Assembly (NCBI RefSeq): GCF_016086655.4
Contig: NC_052135.2
Coordinates: forward strand, 21,356,363-21,420,362
Direction: 5' to 3'
Length of the DNA stretch: 64,000 bases
Source of the DNA: Lepeophtheirus salmonis
Lineage: Eukaryota > Arthropoda > Copepoda > Siphonostomatoida > Caligidae
Numbering within the stretch: position 1 is the first letter of the stretch; each line of letters opens with the position of its first letter. This document shows, piece after piece, positions 1-12,891 of the stretch. Made by a program: the position numbers and the translations under genes. The notes below the pieces were generated by a model. That model saw nothing but the letters and a program-made list of their open reading frames with translations, made no database searches and was not told the origin of the DNA.

Positions 1-308
1 CTCCGAGTCCACAACTCTAAATGTATTATTTATCATGTATAATAATATCAATTCTTAATTTTTAGATCTTACGAAATTCATTGCCGCTGTCCTGGTTTCA
101 TGAATTTGGCTGAAGAGATCCATTATTAAGTTCTATTGCTCAGAAATTTAAAAATTAATTGATTTTTTTTGGTTAAACTATCTACTTTTATAATCATTTG
201 GCTCGTAGTGGTATAACAGAAAAGACCAAGCAAATTTAAATTAATATATAAGCAGTCTTTCATATAATAAGGTCAAATTTAGATAATCATTTTTTTTTTT
301 TTTTGCAG

Positions 309-838
309 ATGTGCCGCACATAGCCTGAATTTGGTAGCAACAAATGACTGCAAAAAGGCTCTAAAGCCAATAAGTGGAGAATAAGCAATATTATCCTACC
401 TTTGCTAAGCTGACAAAGAGATTACTACAACCAATACCCCAAATTCTCCAACACCGTCAGCGAGAAAAAAAATTATTATTGAAAGATATCTAACTCTGAA
501 GATCTCAGAGCAATGGATGATTCAGAATCTGTAGCCAACCAAACAGTGCAGACGGAAATGGCTTCTTGTAGCTAAAATATAAAAAGACCAAGGAGAACTG
601 TCACTGTTGAGCAAGAAGTTAACCAATACTTGTCTGATGAATCAAGCGACATTTATTCTATACTGTCGGGAGAAAAATTAAGAAAGTCTTCCTTAAGATG
701 AATACCATCCTCCCGTCAAGTGCCTCAAGTGAGAGGCTCTTTTCTAAAGCTAATTTAGTGCTTCGGCCAAACAGACGTAAAATGTCTGATAAATACTTCT
801 AGATTCAGCTTCTCTTAAATGCTAATGACTGTTTTTAA
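309..838 (+). pseudogene. hAT transposase remnant
   Basis: Broken pieces of a hAT-superfamily transposase. A T-rich tract ending in cag at 308, which resembles a splice acceptor, is followed by CAAHSLNLVATND, the C..H.LNL block of the hAT RNase-H region; that frame stops about 25 codons on. Near 610-650 lies EQEVNQYLSDESSDIYSI. From 698 there is LPSSASSERLFSKANLVLRP, the classic hAT C-terminal dimerisation motif, closed by stops at 755 and 836. The pieces lie in order on the plus strand but in different frames with stops between them, so this is a dead copy. Family is secure; the subfamily (BED/ZBED-like) is a guess. Confidence 0.75.
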
Positions 839-3800
839 CTATAGAGGTTTATTATATAAACTAATTCTAACCGTGTTAGTTTAGATATAAAAATGAAATA
901 TACCCAAAATAAGAAAATCCGATTTCAATAGAATAAAAAGATTTAAATTCATATAAAAGACTTAATTAAATGCATTAGAAAAACATAACTCATAAACCCG
1001 TTAGATAAGAGTATTTGAAAAAACGACCGTTTAATGGAGGTAAAACCAGATTTTGTATTTTATTCAAATTATACAAAAAGCTGGAAATGCTCAGTTTTTG
1101 CCGTGACATGCTTTAAACGGTAGACCAATAGACATGGTCTAACTGAAATAATTATAAACATGGCTTGATCAAGGAAGAATTTAATACTATGAATATATAA
1201 AAGATCCAAATTTACTGGATTTGTTGCTAAGTAGTGGTGGGAACATTCATCTTTATCGTCCCCACAAAACTTTCTTCTTCCAGTTAAAAATGAACGAATA
1301 AACGTAAAAAAGTGAACAAATAAACGACTAACGAAAAGTTTTCTGAAAATGAACGAATGAGCTTCGAATGAAAAATTTCAAATAATGAATGAACGAACAG
1401 AAAAAGAGTGAACGGGTCCAAGCCTGAGAAAGCCACGGATACAGCATAGAAAAAAGATTCTACCTCATGTTGAGATATAACTTCAATCGTCATTTCTTGC
1501 TCAAGAATTTTGAGCAACGTTCATTAATGTATTGTCAGTGATATAATTTCAGTTGTATGTATTACAAAAGGAAAACTTACTCCACAGAAAATGAACGACA
1601 TAGCTCAATGGACAATACCCTCAGGAGAATCTTTTCTCTTCAACTCAATTTGCATAGGTTTGCATCTCGGATGTTCCTAGAGTCGGAAATATACATTATG
1701 TATATGAATTTTAAAGAAGATTCCTAGGTCAGATGGAATAATTGTAATACTATAATGTTTACCTATATTTAATCAGTATAACTCCATCGGACCAGTAAAT
1801 GGAATATTTAAAAAAAAATGATAACCGCCTACTAACAGTAAAACCACCCTTCAGGTCTTCCAACTCAAAAAAAAAAAGAAAAAAAAAAACAAGCTAAAAA
1901 GTGCATACGATTAGCATCGCTGGTTATGATGGCATTCTCACAGACGTAGGTTTTGTGATCACCGTAGTTTAGACAATATTATCATCGAAGGAATGCAATA
2001 TATATAATTAAAAATGTCATTTTTGTACTGAAAAAAACTAAATTTGGAAATTAAAAAAGGAAACTCGGTTGTTGTGTGTGCCCTTTCTTCGTTTTTATTC
2101 ATAATTTAATTCATAAACATAGTTGGTTTTTTCATTATAAAAATAAAATCCTTGCTCATAAGGCATGCTGTAGCTACGTTAAAAAAATAGTTGGTACCAC
2201 TAAAAAATTGATTATGTCAGAGTCCTTGAAGTGCTTAGAACAGATCTTTGACCATTTGGTTTGTTTCCAATCTTAGCTATGGCAGTTTACTATCCATTGC
2301 TTCAAAAGGGCATCTGAAAATAGACGGCAATTTTATATATGGAATATTCAATTAAGTAACAAGGATGCCAAAACATTTTATTGTTTTATGAAGTTATCAA
2401 AATACATCAGGAAAAACGCTTATTTTCACATAATCGTGTTTAAGTTCACATTTATTCCACGATTCACTCGCAGGATCGTGCTCTATGGATGTACATAGAA
2501 AAAACCGGTGTTCTTTAAGTACAATTGAATGCAATCCAGGCATTGAACTCTACGAATAAAATAATAATTCTCATTATATCCATTATGATAAACTTACATA
2601 ATACCAAACTCCTCTTGTAAAAATTACAAGGTTATTTCATCATTAATTATTAATTTATATAGATTTTAAGAAATTTTATTGATAACTGAAAGGCTAATGT
2701 TGACATAATAACTGAATGATTTGATCCTTATGATTTTTTATTGTTCATCAGCTGAACGCTTCAATAAATTTTCCTTGTCATTCTAGAGAGTAAGCCGATA
2801 TACTTTATATCTCTATGGCTTGAACAGAGGGTTTTCATGTTTTGAACTTATGGTTGCGTGAGATCTTATGTCAATTTAGTCCATGAAAATATAAGAAAAT
2901 CGTATTTTATTTGGAAAAATTCCTTTAAAAAAAAGAAATATATATACCAAGATATGGTGCATCTTTGTAGACATAATTTTCAATGGCAGGTGTGATCTTA
3001 TGATATTTTTCTAATGGTATAGTTTTGGCTTAGAAAAGGTACAGTAATTCAGGGCTTATATAAAATGGGATTTTGTTATCAATGAAATTGTACACTCATT
3101 ATACAATGCAGACACCTATTTAAAGCCTTTGTTTAAGTTATTTTGGATTTTTTGTTACGTACTTACATAATTATATACAACTTGACTGCAAGGGCCTCCG
3201 CTGGAGGGGCTGTAGCCCAACCCAAATCAAGGAATTTTTATTTTGATGAAGGAAAAATAGTCAATTTGTAAAAAAAAAAAAAAAAGTTGTAATGGGAAAA
3301 CAAAAGTAAAATATTTCTCAAGGATTTTTTTTCGAAAGAAAGATCTAACTAATGGCGTGGGAAAATTTTTAACTTTTGAAATTTTTTCAAATAAACTAAA
3401 AACTTAGCGAACGCCCCTGTGACTGTCAATACTCAATAGTCTTTAAATATACAAGCATACACAAATCATCATTATAGAATAATACGATGAAGAAGAAATA
3501 TGGCTTGAATCTAAGGAGAGAGGTGAAGAGGACGAATAGACTCAAGCGGAAGCAGAAGAAACCCCCCTTAAATACTTGAGTCTAAGGTATTATAATTATA
3601 TCAAGTACATTCTACGGTATCTTAATTGGTAAAAAAAAGTATAGCTCAATGAAAGCTTGAATCAGATTTGGCTATTGAAGAAACGTTTCCTACATATTTT
3701 TCATCTACTAAAGTCTTTATTCATGGTCCAATTAAGATTGATGTCATGAGATCAGAGAAATCATTTTAGAATTCAAGAGACAAGGAAAGATTTCAATTCA

Positions 3801-4600
3801 TTCTTAATACATTATGATATTGATATTTTATATCTACAAAATGTCTATTATTTTGTTTGGAGGTCTAAAATGGACTTTAATCATTTTCTATTTAGTTTCC
3901 CAAACAGACCGCATATTAAGGCAAGAATGGACACTTAGAAGAGAAAAAACATAGCCCTTTTTGACAAACCACGGCACTCTCAGACATTGCATATCACGAA
4001 TGAAATTCATCATAAGTTGATAAGACTTCATGTAGAGTCATAATCAAATGATTTTATATTCCATCATATTCAGGATAATTACAAATTGAATATTCAAAAT
4101 GGCCGCCATTGGGCAAGTAACGCTAGGAAGGTACATATATGAAACCAAATTACTAAGTACTGAGGAAACATAACTTCTCACTACACAGGCTCAAACTTTA
4201 GGTCTAAATAAAGGTGCTAAACTACCAATTTTCAGTCGTTCATAAAAATTGAAATCATAGGAGAATTCCGTCTATCATTAGTACAAAAATTACACATTTA
4301 TCCTACCATCTGACACCATAAGAAGAGCTTAGTATAGATACTTAGTCTTCAATTTTAATTAATGGAGGTTTAGCACCTAGAACAATGTTTGCACAATAAT
4401 AAGGCCAAAAATTCAGGGAATCGGACCAGTGGATGCTGAGAAATAGTGACCTAAACATGACGGCCCAACTGTGAAAATACCGTTTTGAGATAAACGAGTT
4501 TTTATGAATCAGTACCATCACAAAAGGATGCAAATGCATGAAAACGGTCGTAAATAGTGTTTTTAAAGTACATTGGTATCATCATTTTAGAAGCCACCAG
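839..4600. other. gene-poor AT-rich region
   Basis: No convincing gene seen. The region holds an imperfect TGAACGAA-rich low-complexity stretch (1290-1420), A-rich runs (1865-1890 and 3270-3285), a dispersed-repeat copy (1660-1830) and isolated ORFs without start context or recognisable motifs. A short acidic stretch around 3480-3560 codes for runs of Glu but is interrupted by stops. Confidence 0.5.
1660..1830 (+). repeat. dispersed repeat, copy 1 (partner 52085-52215)
   Basis: About 130 bp recognisably shared with 52085-52215. Both contain tggaataattgtaatactct-like and ctaatgtttac-like blocks, then ttaatca.t.caactccat and an A-rich end. It is a degenerate interspersed repeat of unknown class. 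Confidence 0.5.
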
Positions 4601-4715
4601 GTGAATAAGTCACAATTTTTCTGAGACTTTTAATTTTGGGACTGTCCACGCCTGGATTGATGACGCTCTTCTGTCCCGTTACATAGGCATATTTCAAACA
4701 CTTATTATCAATCTA

Positions 4716-5072
4716 CTAAATACTAAATATCAAATGAGGGCCAAATTTCAGGCCAATCTTATCAAAAACTGGGATTGTAGACATCTCTCCCCCATTTTAT
4801 ACTAGAGTAGCATCATACACAGCGAGCTCCTTGCGCATTCTCCCGACAAAGGTAGTTTTGGGACAGTGATCCCAGATCAAGTTATAAAAAATTTCATTAG
4901 TACTCGAAGTGCCTCCAATAAACTGCTTGTCAAATAGCCTATCAGCAAAAAGTTCAACAAAACATGCATTTATGATACCATTCACAAATTTTGGAGGTTT
5001 GTTCTTACCTGGATCACCGACTCCGGACTTGGAGGGACACCAATGACCTAGGTCTGATGATTCCCAGACCAA
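4716..5072 (-). pseudogene. Mutator-like (MULE) transposase C-terminal remnant
   Basis: On the minus strand the open segment from 5072 carries the pattern of the Mutator-like transposase domain family (Pfam Mutator, PF20700). It has WCPSKSGVGDPGKNKPPKF, then FVELFADRLFDKQFIGG, then STNEIFYNLIWDHCPKTTFVG and ELAVYDATLV. These match the family's usual NESFN..IW.R.PK..FVG...LE..VYDAV..FN.G. A TAA at 4797-4799 interrupts it, but the same frame continues with NGGEMSTIPVFDKIGLKFG to a second stop at 4716, which corresponds to the family's YNDG...L..LGI end. The N-terminal part and zinc-binding residues were not found upstream. It is a degenerate fragment. Confidence 0.6.
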
Positions 5073-6984
5073 GTGTTGAAATGGTTAAATTCTTTGATTT
5101 CTCGACGAATCACAACGCTTGTTAAAACAAAAATCCTAATTTAAAGCGACAACAAGAATGAAATTCTAATTACAAGTCCAAATTTATGGATGAGCCGAGC
5201 TATTGCCAGACAATGATCATGATTATATGAGCTGTCTGAACAAAAGAGCATAACTATCAGCCCATTTTGATGTGAAAATTCTACATTTTAGAGATAGATT
5301 TCAAGCTTTCGGATAATTAAAGTTGAAGTTTGTAAAGATGCCAAAATCTCAAAAAATGAATTTTTGGAGAAAATACAACTATTCAAAGGTCCCTTTCTTA
5401 AATTAAATTCTACAGTTCATCAAATTTGCCATCCAATATCTTTCAAAGGCAATCAGTATTGCATCTTACACTAGGAGTTATGGCGTTGCTTAGTAATAAA
5501 AAAAAGTTTTTGTTGGTCATTCAATCACTTAATTAATGTATCCATCATATTGTAAAGCCTATTTTGGATAATGAATCATCCACTATATCCATTGGCAGAT
5601 TGCAGATCATGAATCCTAAGTCAAATTAAATATAAAGAACATAGAACGAAAAATTTTAAATATCCTTTATCTTTTTTAGGCTCCACTCATGTGGTTTACG
5701 CTTAAATTACTCCCACAAAACTTTAAGAGATTGCCGATAAGATTGTGGGGAAATTTAGATCCATGGGTATAATAGCACGTGAGTTTAATCAAATAAAACT
5801 TCATGACTTCACTGACTAAAAAAATACTAAAAAGAATATCTATTGATGAGTCAAGGATCTTGACAGACTTTGATGGCACAGATTTTGGCAAAGTGCCCTC
5901 AAAAAAATTCATTTAAGCGAAATGGGACATTGAAAAAACTTTTTAAAAACTGCTGGTTACTACCGCTAGGTATATATAAATATAATACATGATGATTGAT
6001 GGCAGATGGGTAAGTGATATTAGGGAATATGAAAAACTTTTGAAAATAAATTTTGAATTATATATGTACATATATTATAGAAATGTATCGTTGATAATGC
6101 TGGACACAGGACATGATCATAATAGTATGATCATTTTACGATTAATATAGAAGGTTTTGATTAATTATATAAAAAAGTAATTTACTACATTGCATCATAA
6201 ACATACATGGTCTAATTACAGATAGGATGAGAAATAAAATATCCCTGAATGGTTTCATAGTGCAACCATATGTACATGATATATTGTAGTAAGAAGAGAA
6301 AATACAGCCAAGCCATCGGCTATATTATATACATTCTGGTTTGTTGATGCTTAGGAAACAATAATAATTAATCGGTACAGCTATAAACAGATATCCATAT
6401 CTTTATTCCACATAATTTTCTAATTGTTTAGATTTGTCAAAAATTATTGAAATGTTGACATAAATATGCTATGAGATCTCACAACAGAGATTTGAAACCA
6501 GCAAGGTCATAATCCAGGATTAAAATTGATTTAAAAAATACTTTTGTGTATCAATTTATATTTTATTTACCATACGGGTTTGGATAGTTTACCAACAAAC
6601 ATATCAACATGGTGTTTATATATACCGTGTATCCATAATACCTTAACCGATCCAACCTGCCTCATTATAATATCCAAAAATAACCACATAATCTTTGAGC
6701 AACTTACCAAAACATATATATTATAATTTATATGACAACTAGCTATAAAACTCAATAATCAAATTGAATTCGTAAATGTACCAAAATGAAAATCCATGAA
6801 ATGTGCAAAAAATATCAAGGAATTTAAACTGGAAACATTCCAAAAATGGATAAATGAATCCTTTTAGTGAAATTTTAACGCGTAGAAACATAAATATTTT
6901 GTGATTTTTTTAAATGAAAATGATTGAATAATTATGCGTTTAAAAATATGTTATAATAATAAATAAATGCTGAGAAAAGGATTT
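5073..6984. other. intergenic, no gene seen
   Basis: AT-rich sequence downstream of TRAPPC13. A 78-codon open stretch on the minus strand at 5676-5912 may be more of the same Mutator-like element, but no motif supports this. Nothing else was recognised. Confidence 0.4.
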
Positions 6985-8616
6985 TTAAGCAGTAACTTGA
7001 GAAAGAATAGCTTCGTAAATAGGTAAATCTGACGTGACAAAAACTTGATTTTGATCATCAAATTCATAAGTTCTTTTTAGAAGATTATCCGTTATTCTTA
7101 TTCCAGAGATAACCTAAAGATATAAGCAATTTATTAAATGAATAATTAATACAAAAAGGTGGCTAAGATTTGATATACCTGTAATCCAGTGTCTAAAGGA
7201 ACAACTGACAAATTGAGGTCCATACACCCATCTGGCTGAAGCAATCCAAGTTTTTGAGAAGTTGTTCCAATCCACATCATTCTAGACTTATCTTTATCAA
7301 CAGAACTTGCATCCAATTCTAAGGTTCTTTCACTATTGAAGAAAAATAATAATTGAATTGCTTCAGAACGCTTCCTAAAGTTTCACTTACGAGTTATTAT
7401 AAATTTTGGCAGTAAAATTGAATGCCTGATAGAGCATTACCACACTTGGACATGAATCAATATAAAAATGAATATCATTCATTACAGGAGGAGATCTCTG
7501 AAGTTGAGAAGTTTTAATTCGTCCTCTCTCACCAAGATTTGTTCTCCATATAACATCAATTTTACCAACAGCAATTATTGACTTTAAAAGTTTATGATCT
7601 GATTTCGAATTAGATTTGGGAGTTAAGCAAAAAATATATTGACGAGAGTCGTTGGCTTGTAAGCAGTTAACAGTACCAAACACAGAATTGTCCTCATCTA
7701 ATCCCACAATAGAATTCAATGATGAAACATTAAAATGATTTGAAGGTTCAAAAACAACTTTTTCAAGATACAAACATCCAGTCGTAGCATTTTGAATGGT
7801 GGCCTCAACAAATACTTCATTATCCTATCAATCAAGTTAAATGTCAAAAATAGAGTAAATAGCAAAAAGAATTAGTCACTTACATCACTACTATGGAAAT
7901 TAGCTTGAACGTCAAGAGGTTTTTTAACCTCAAACTTGAAGAATTTACGAAATGATGATTTTTCATTAGTACCAGATTTAGAAGAGGAATAAAATACCTC
8001 ACATACAAGGATATGAGTCCCTAAATCCTTCACTTCATAATTTAGCACGTGATCTATTGAATCTCCAGGGAGAAGTTGATTCTGTATAACAGAGTCCTTG
8101 GAGTTATTAGGTGGATAGAGCGTAATCCTATGGACTGTGGTTTGCAAATCACATTTTAAGGAAATAGACATACATCCCTCCGTTGAATCGTTGTGAAGAG
8201 AAATGTAGCAGGAAAAAGTTTCTCCAAGATAAAGCATTCTAAAAATGATGCAATTTAATTCTTAAATTATAATATAAGTATAGATTTGACTATCAGTATG
8301 TATTTTGCACTAACCCAAAACTTTGCGGCAAAACTAGAAGACGACCCAGGGCCGCTTCAGGCAAATCTTTACAAGATGCAGGATCTTTGAGGTGTTCACT
8401 ACTCATTATTCCACTCAATGCATTTTTGGAATCATCCGTAATCAATAGATTCTGTGAAAAACGAGGTCGACTTAGACGCATAACTAAGGGATGATATCAA
8501 TCATGAAAAATATTCTTAGAACCTCAGAGAAAATACAAAAACATACAATGAACACTACCTTTTAAAGATAAAAGATGCTCCACGATTCGAGAATCGGTCC
8601 GCTGAACTTCACCCAT
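6985..8616 (-). CDS. TRAPPC13: TRAPPC13, TRAPP III complex subunit 13
   Basis: Trafficking protein particle complex subunit 13 (DUF974 family), a subunit of metazoan TRAPP III, the Rab1 GEF acting in ER-Golgi transport and autophagy. Six exons on the minus strand: 8616-8559, 8483-8315, 8238-7884, 7824-7391, 7332-7179 and 7113-6985. All introns are GT-AG and phases agree, giving 432 aa (human about 417). Landmarks: HLLSLKVMRLSRPRF at the N-terminus, LYLGETFSCYISLHNDS, DLGTHILVCEVFYSS, FRKFFKFEVKKPLDV, the very conserved WRTNLGERGRIKTSQLQR, and RTYEFDDQNQVFV near the C-terminus. The ATG at 8616 is chosen because exon 1 joins in phase to VMRLSRP. It lies head to head with the WIPI2 homologue 1.4 kb away. 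No damage seen. Confidence 0.95.
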
Positions 8617-10055
8617 CTTTCAACTTACTTCTCTATGTTGCGGGAGGGTAGGCAAATACTTCAGTTAACAGTTATTTATTAATTAATTATTAAATATTAA
8701 AATGATAATTAAAAGTTAAACTGGGGTAGAATAATACACAATGTCAATTATTAAATAATAGATAGAATATTAAATATTAATAAATAATATCGCAACTGAT
8801 CAAATACGTGACGTCATTTATTATTAATAATATTATTATCACCAAAAGTATCTCAAAGACACTAGCGACATTTCCAATCCGCGGTCAAAAGCTCAATCTG
8901 TCAATTAACTAAATAATAATTAATAAATCAATTAATACTTAACTTAATTAGATATTATTGAATAAATGTATTATTAATTACTATCCGTATGCGGTTTGTA
9001 TCATCCACATTCCTATAGGTGTGTTAAAGGATCGGAAAAAAATAAGATTTGAAGGCATTAAGAAACGTTATTTGATGTAGCATTTTCTTTTGATTTCAGT
9101 GATGTCAATATTTCCTATTTAATATTTCATTTAACAGCGACGGAGTAATCTGAACTTTTCGACAGAAATTACTACTTCCTTTTCTCAGCTTTTTTAATTC
9201 TATATTATGATTTTGCGACCTACAATATCATGTAGATGGTTCATGAGAGATTATCAAATTTCGTCAAACGATAGTTTAAACATTTAAGTATACGAAAAAA
9301 ATTTAGGAAAATAAAATACTTAAAAAAATGAAAGAAATTTATACCTAAATAATAATATACCTATTACTTGAGTATTACTTATAAATTACCTCTTCTCCTG
9401 CAGAGAAAGAAATGAGCATCCCTGAAAAATTATTTAATATAAGGTCATTCATGCATCATTCTACACCTTTGATCATTACACATACAATTACTTCCTAATG
9501 AATTGATGTGGACTTGCATTACTTTTCTAAATAGGAGATATACATCTATTATAGTACTTCTAACAAAAATATCGATACTTCATTTTCATCCCATTAATAT
9601 TGCCAATAGGCGATAACATCTATTGTAGAAAAAGATAAATTATGATGCTTTTCTTGAAGAGAATAATTATTTAAACATTTAATTAATTATAACGCTATAT
9701 TATAAATGTTATATATAACAGATATGATTGAATGGAACAAAAAAATTGTAAGATATTCGCTTTAAGAATAGCCAGATAATGATGAGAGTTGAGACGTCAC
9801 TGTCAAGTGTTAGCTAGATGGAGCTTGAGTATTTTTTTGCCTGGCTTCCCTCATATACCTTTAAGTTTAATAATGTTAATAGCAGAACGTCAACGACAAC
9901 ATATATAAGTATATATGTATATTATAAAAAAGATACTGTATTATTATTATAAAATACAAATAACGTAAGTTTGTTATTGTGCCGTAGTTAGCTCAAGAAT
10001 AACAAAATACGTATTAAGTAAAGTGTTGGGATTTGGATCGGTTAATAGCTTGAGA
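8617..10055. promoter_or_regulatory. divergent intergenic promoter region TRAPPC13/WIPI2
   Basis: About 1.4 kb separates the two divergent start codons, so it must contain both promoters. It is extremely AT-rich with many TTAATTAAT/AATATTAAT-type near-palindromes (8670-8970). A GTAAGT at 9965-9970 upstream of the WIPI2 ATG could be a 5'UTR donor. No specific factor site was assigned. Confidence 0.45.
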
Positions 10056-11497
10056 ATGGATGAAATCAAGTTCGTTAACTTTAATCAGGACTGCACATCC
10101 TTGGCCGTAGGTGGAGAAAAGGGCTACAAACTTTACTCATTGAACTCCTTGGATAAATTAGAGTTAATTTATGGGAAGGTGACTGAAGATCAGGTCATGG
10201 TTGTGGAGAGGCTTTTTTCCTCCTCACTCCTTGGTCTAGTCTCTCTTTCCAGTCCTCGAAAACTAAGAGTGTGCCACTTTAAGAAGGGAACTGAGATCTG
10301 CAACTATTCTTATTCAGACACCATCATTTCTGTAAAGTTGAATAGAGCTCGCCTCGTTGTCTGCCTAGAGGAATCCCTTTACATCCATAACATCAGAGAC
10401 ATGAAAATACTTCATACCATAAGAGACACTCCCTCCAATCCAAGGGGTCTCTGCGCTTTGTCCATTAATTCTGACCATTGTTATCTAGCTTATCCAGGCT
10501 CACATTCTGCTGGGGAAGTTCAGCTCTTTGATGCTTTCCATTTACAAGCAAAACTTATGATACCTGCTCACGATGCACCGCTAGCAGCTCTTACTTTTAA
10601 TTCGTCGGGGAATCGATTGGCTACAGCTAGTGAGAGAGGAACAGTCATTCGTGTCTTTTCTGTCAGCGATGGATCCAAATTGGCAGAGTTCAGAAGAGGG
10701 GTCAAACGTTGCGCTTTAGTACATAGTCTTTCCTTCAGTCAAGATAATCGTTTTCTTGCTCTTAGTTCAAATACAGAGACCATTCATATTTTTAAATTTG
10801 AGGAGCCTTCCACTCCTGAGGCACCAATTGTGGACAATAGTCCAGTTGAAGCTGGAGGTTGGATGGGATACTTGACTAAGGCAGTATCTGCTTCTGCTTC
10901 CTACCTTCCAACTCAAGTTACAGATACATTAAATCAGTCGAGAGCTTTTGCAACTGTAACTCTCCCAACTACCTCCTCTGGAGGGCAAAATACAGTTGCT
11001 ATTGCAAACGTATCACGAATGCCGCGGCTTCTCCTTGCATCATCTGATGGATACCTTTATATATATAACATCCCATGTGAGTTAATTGACCCATATATTT
11101 GAGTTTTACTATGTTTCATATGAAGTGTGTATTAAATTCCAAATTTATGAATTCATCCTTTTCAGCTTCGGATGGGGAAGAATGCGTCATGGTGAAACAA
11201 CATCGAATTGATGTAGACTGTTCCTCTGATGTGAATTCTACTTATCTTGACAATTTGGACAATATAGAAACAGAGGCCACCTTATCCACTTCACCTTCCA
11301 AGTCATCACCCATTAAAGTCCCAACGAACAGGCTCCCTGGAATTGCAGTCCAATCTAGTAAATCACCTAGACCTTGTTCCCTTGAAAATATTTCTTCATG
11401 TGAAAATGAGCCGGCAGTACTCGCTGTCACGCAACAAGAGTCACAATCAATGTTTGATGAATCTCCTCCTCCTGCAATACACCGACCAGATTTATAA
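10056..11497 (+). CDS. WIPI2: WIPI2/ATG18-family PROPPIN, autophagy PI3P effector
   Basis: WD-repeat protein of the PROPPIN family, closest by eye to WIPI2 (WIPI1 second). It binds PI3P and PI(3,5)P2 on the phagophore and recruits ATG16L1. Two exons, 10056-11076 and 11166-11497 (GT-AG intron), give 450 aa; human WIPI2 is about 454. Landmarks: FNQDCTSLAVGGEKGYKLYS at residues 9-28, VERLFSSSLLGLVSL, HFKKGTEICNYSYSDTI, the signature FRRG at residues 212-215, SSNTETIHIFKFE, SYLPTQVTDTLNQSRAFATV and ASSDGYLYIYNIP at the splice. LEESLYIHNIRDMK around residue 114 contains the arginine equivalent to the ATG16L1-contact Arg of WIPI2. The frame is open further upstream but has no ATG there, so the Met of MDEIKFVNF is taken. 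The tail after the propeller is Ser/Pro-rich and ends near residue 450. Confidence 0.95.
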
Positions 11498-11504
11498 ATT
11501 GTTA

Positions 11505-11510
11505 AATAAA
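11505..11510 (+). promoter_or_regulatory. AATAAA polyadenylation signal for WIPI2
   Basis: AATAAA begins 7 nt after the WIPI2 stop codon. The short spacing implies a very short 3'UTR unless a later signal is used. Confidence 0.5.
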
Positions 11511-11901
11511 AGAAAGTTATAGTTTTTAAATTTGTAACATTTTTTATTATCATTTTTACATAATATCTTACAAATCGAAGAAGCAATTTATTCTTATACT
11601 GAAGGAAAACTACAAATAATTGATAAGACATACTTATATTCCTCTTTATAAATTATGTCAACATTCGAAGTATACTTAATTCTCCAATATATATTATAAT
11701 ATTATGTCATGATTTATTTATATATGGAAATGTAGAATAACATCTAATGAAATCAAGTTCAGACAAAGTTATCCCTTAGGGAACCACCATAAATTAATGG
11801 TCTTGATAAAAAAGAATTAAAACTATAATTACAAAGCGAATTTTTTTCTATAACTTTATCATTCTGGAATCAGAAGATCTAAATCCGGGCGATATTTCAC
11901 A

Positions 11902-12891
11902 TTATAGATTCCTTGACCTCTTTTTACGATGCACTTTGCCTGTCCTAGGGATTGATTTCGTCGGAGTACCTCCGGAAAACGAAACTAATTTAGTAATTTC
12001 TTTAAAACACTTTTCCGCATTCCAATATTTATAACTTTTACCCATTATAATTTCCTCCGGGAATGAAAACTCCATTGCTTTAGCCTTCCCTATTTCATTG
12101 AATTCCAATGAATAAACTGATTCGCATAATAACGTATTGTTTAAGACAATACCCCACTTAAATGTGATGGCAGGATTAGTTCCAAATGAAAACACTATCC
12201 CCCATCCGAATGTGTCATCAATATATCTGTAAAAACTTTCAGCAGATATAACATCAGCCATGTCATGAAATGCATTTTTTCTCACATAGAACTCAGTTAA
12301 AAAGCTATTTAGAGCCTTGATATGACAAGAAAGATTAAGATTTAGACTTATTTGTTCATTTATAACTTTAAACTCATTAAAGTCATCATTATCTTTGGTT
12401 GAAGCACTCAGTTGAAAAGCAGAATCTGCAAAATCAAGAAAACATGAGCCTTTCTTGTTAACGACGGCAGCATTGAAATGAATGACGGCAGTGGGACAAC
12501 TTTTGAAAGTAAAATAGACGTTCAAGCTTTGTCCTATTATGTCATCTGTGTATAATATAGAGAAAATAAAATTGATTATATTTCTTAACATTATAAAAGA
12601 ATAACTTTCATAATTCTAAGTTATTATTGCCTACCTGAAGGAAGCCATTGGATACGAAGACTGTCCCGAAGAATTCCGGAGTGATTAAATATATCATGTA
12701 AGTTTTCATTCAAACTGTAAAAATAGTTATGGTAACATTAATAATTATCAATACATGCAAGTGTATAATAGTAAGATCAACACTTACGAATCTATGTTGG
12801 TGGTACTTGTAGTGTTAGTCTTCAAATAAAGCTCTAATTCCTCCTTTTGCCGTTGAAGCCTACTAACCTCTTGAAGGGAATAATCGTCCAT
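11902..12891 (-). CDS. CENP-P-like kinetochore protein (putative)
   Basis: Three exons on the minus strand, 12891-12788, 12714-12635 and 12545-11902, with GT-AG introns in matching phases, encode 275 aa; human CENP-P is 288 aa. Residues 1-25 look like a short coiled coil (LQRQKEELELYL). The middle shows a pattern matched by eye to CENP-P: FNEFKVINEQISLNLN, then FLTEFYVRKNAFHDM, aligning with the human ...FFVEWFEYRKRTFKHL region. This is followed by ITFKWGIVLNN, aligning with the second RWD-like strand pair, and CFKEITKLV near the end. The tail is strongly basic (VHRKKRSRNL). CENP-P is part of the CENP-O/P/Q/R/U inner-kinetochore group. Identity is low, so the family call is an inference from length, order of blocks and gene architecture; the gene itself is well supported. 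It is convergent with WIPI2, 405 bp apart. Confidence 0.55.

Noticed and set aside
1284..1517. 77-codon minus-strand ORF
   Set aside because: Coded mostly by an imperfect TGAACGAA-type low-complexity repeat.
10023..10055. Extension of WIPI2 to a GTG at 10023
   Set aside because: The frame is open but has no ATG before 10056. A GTG start is not expected in a nuclear animal gene, and the ATG at 10056 begins just before the conserved FNQD block.
12546..12591. ATG-initiated start of the CENP-P-like ORF inside 12591
   Set aside because: This part lies in an intron. The acceptor at 12546-12547 and the upstream exons give a phase-correct longer protein.
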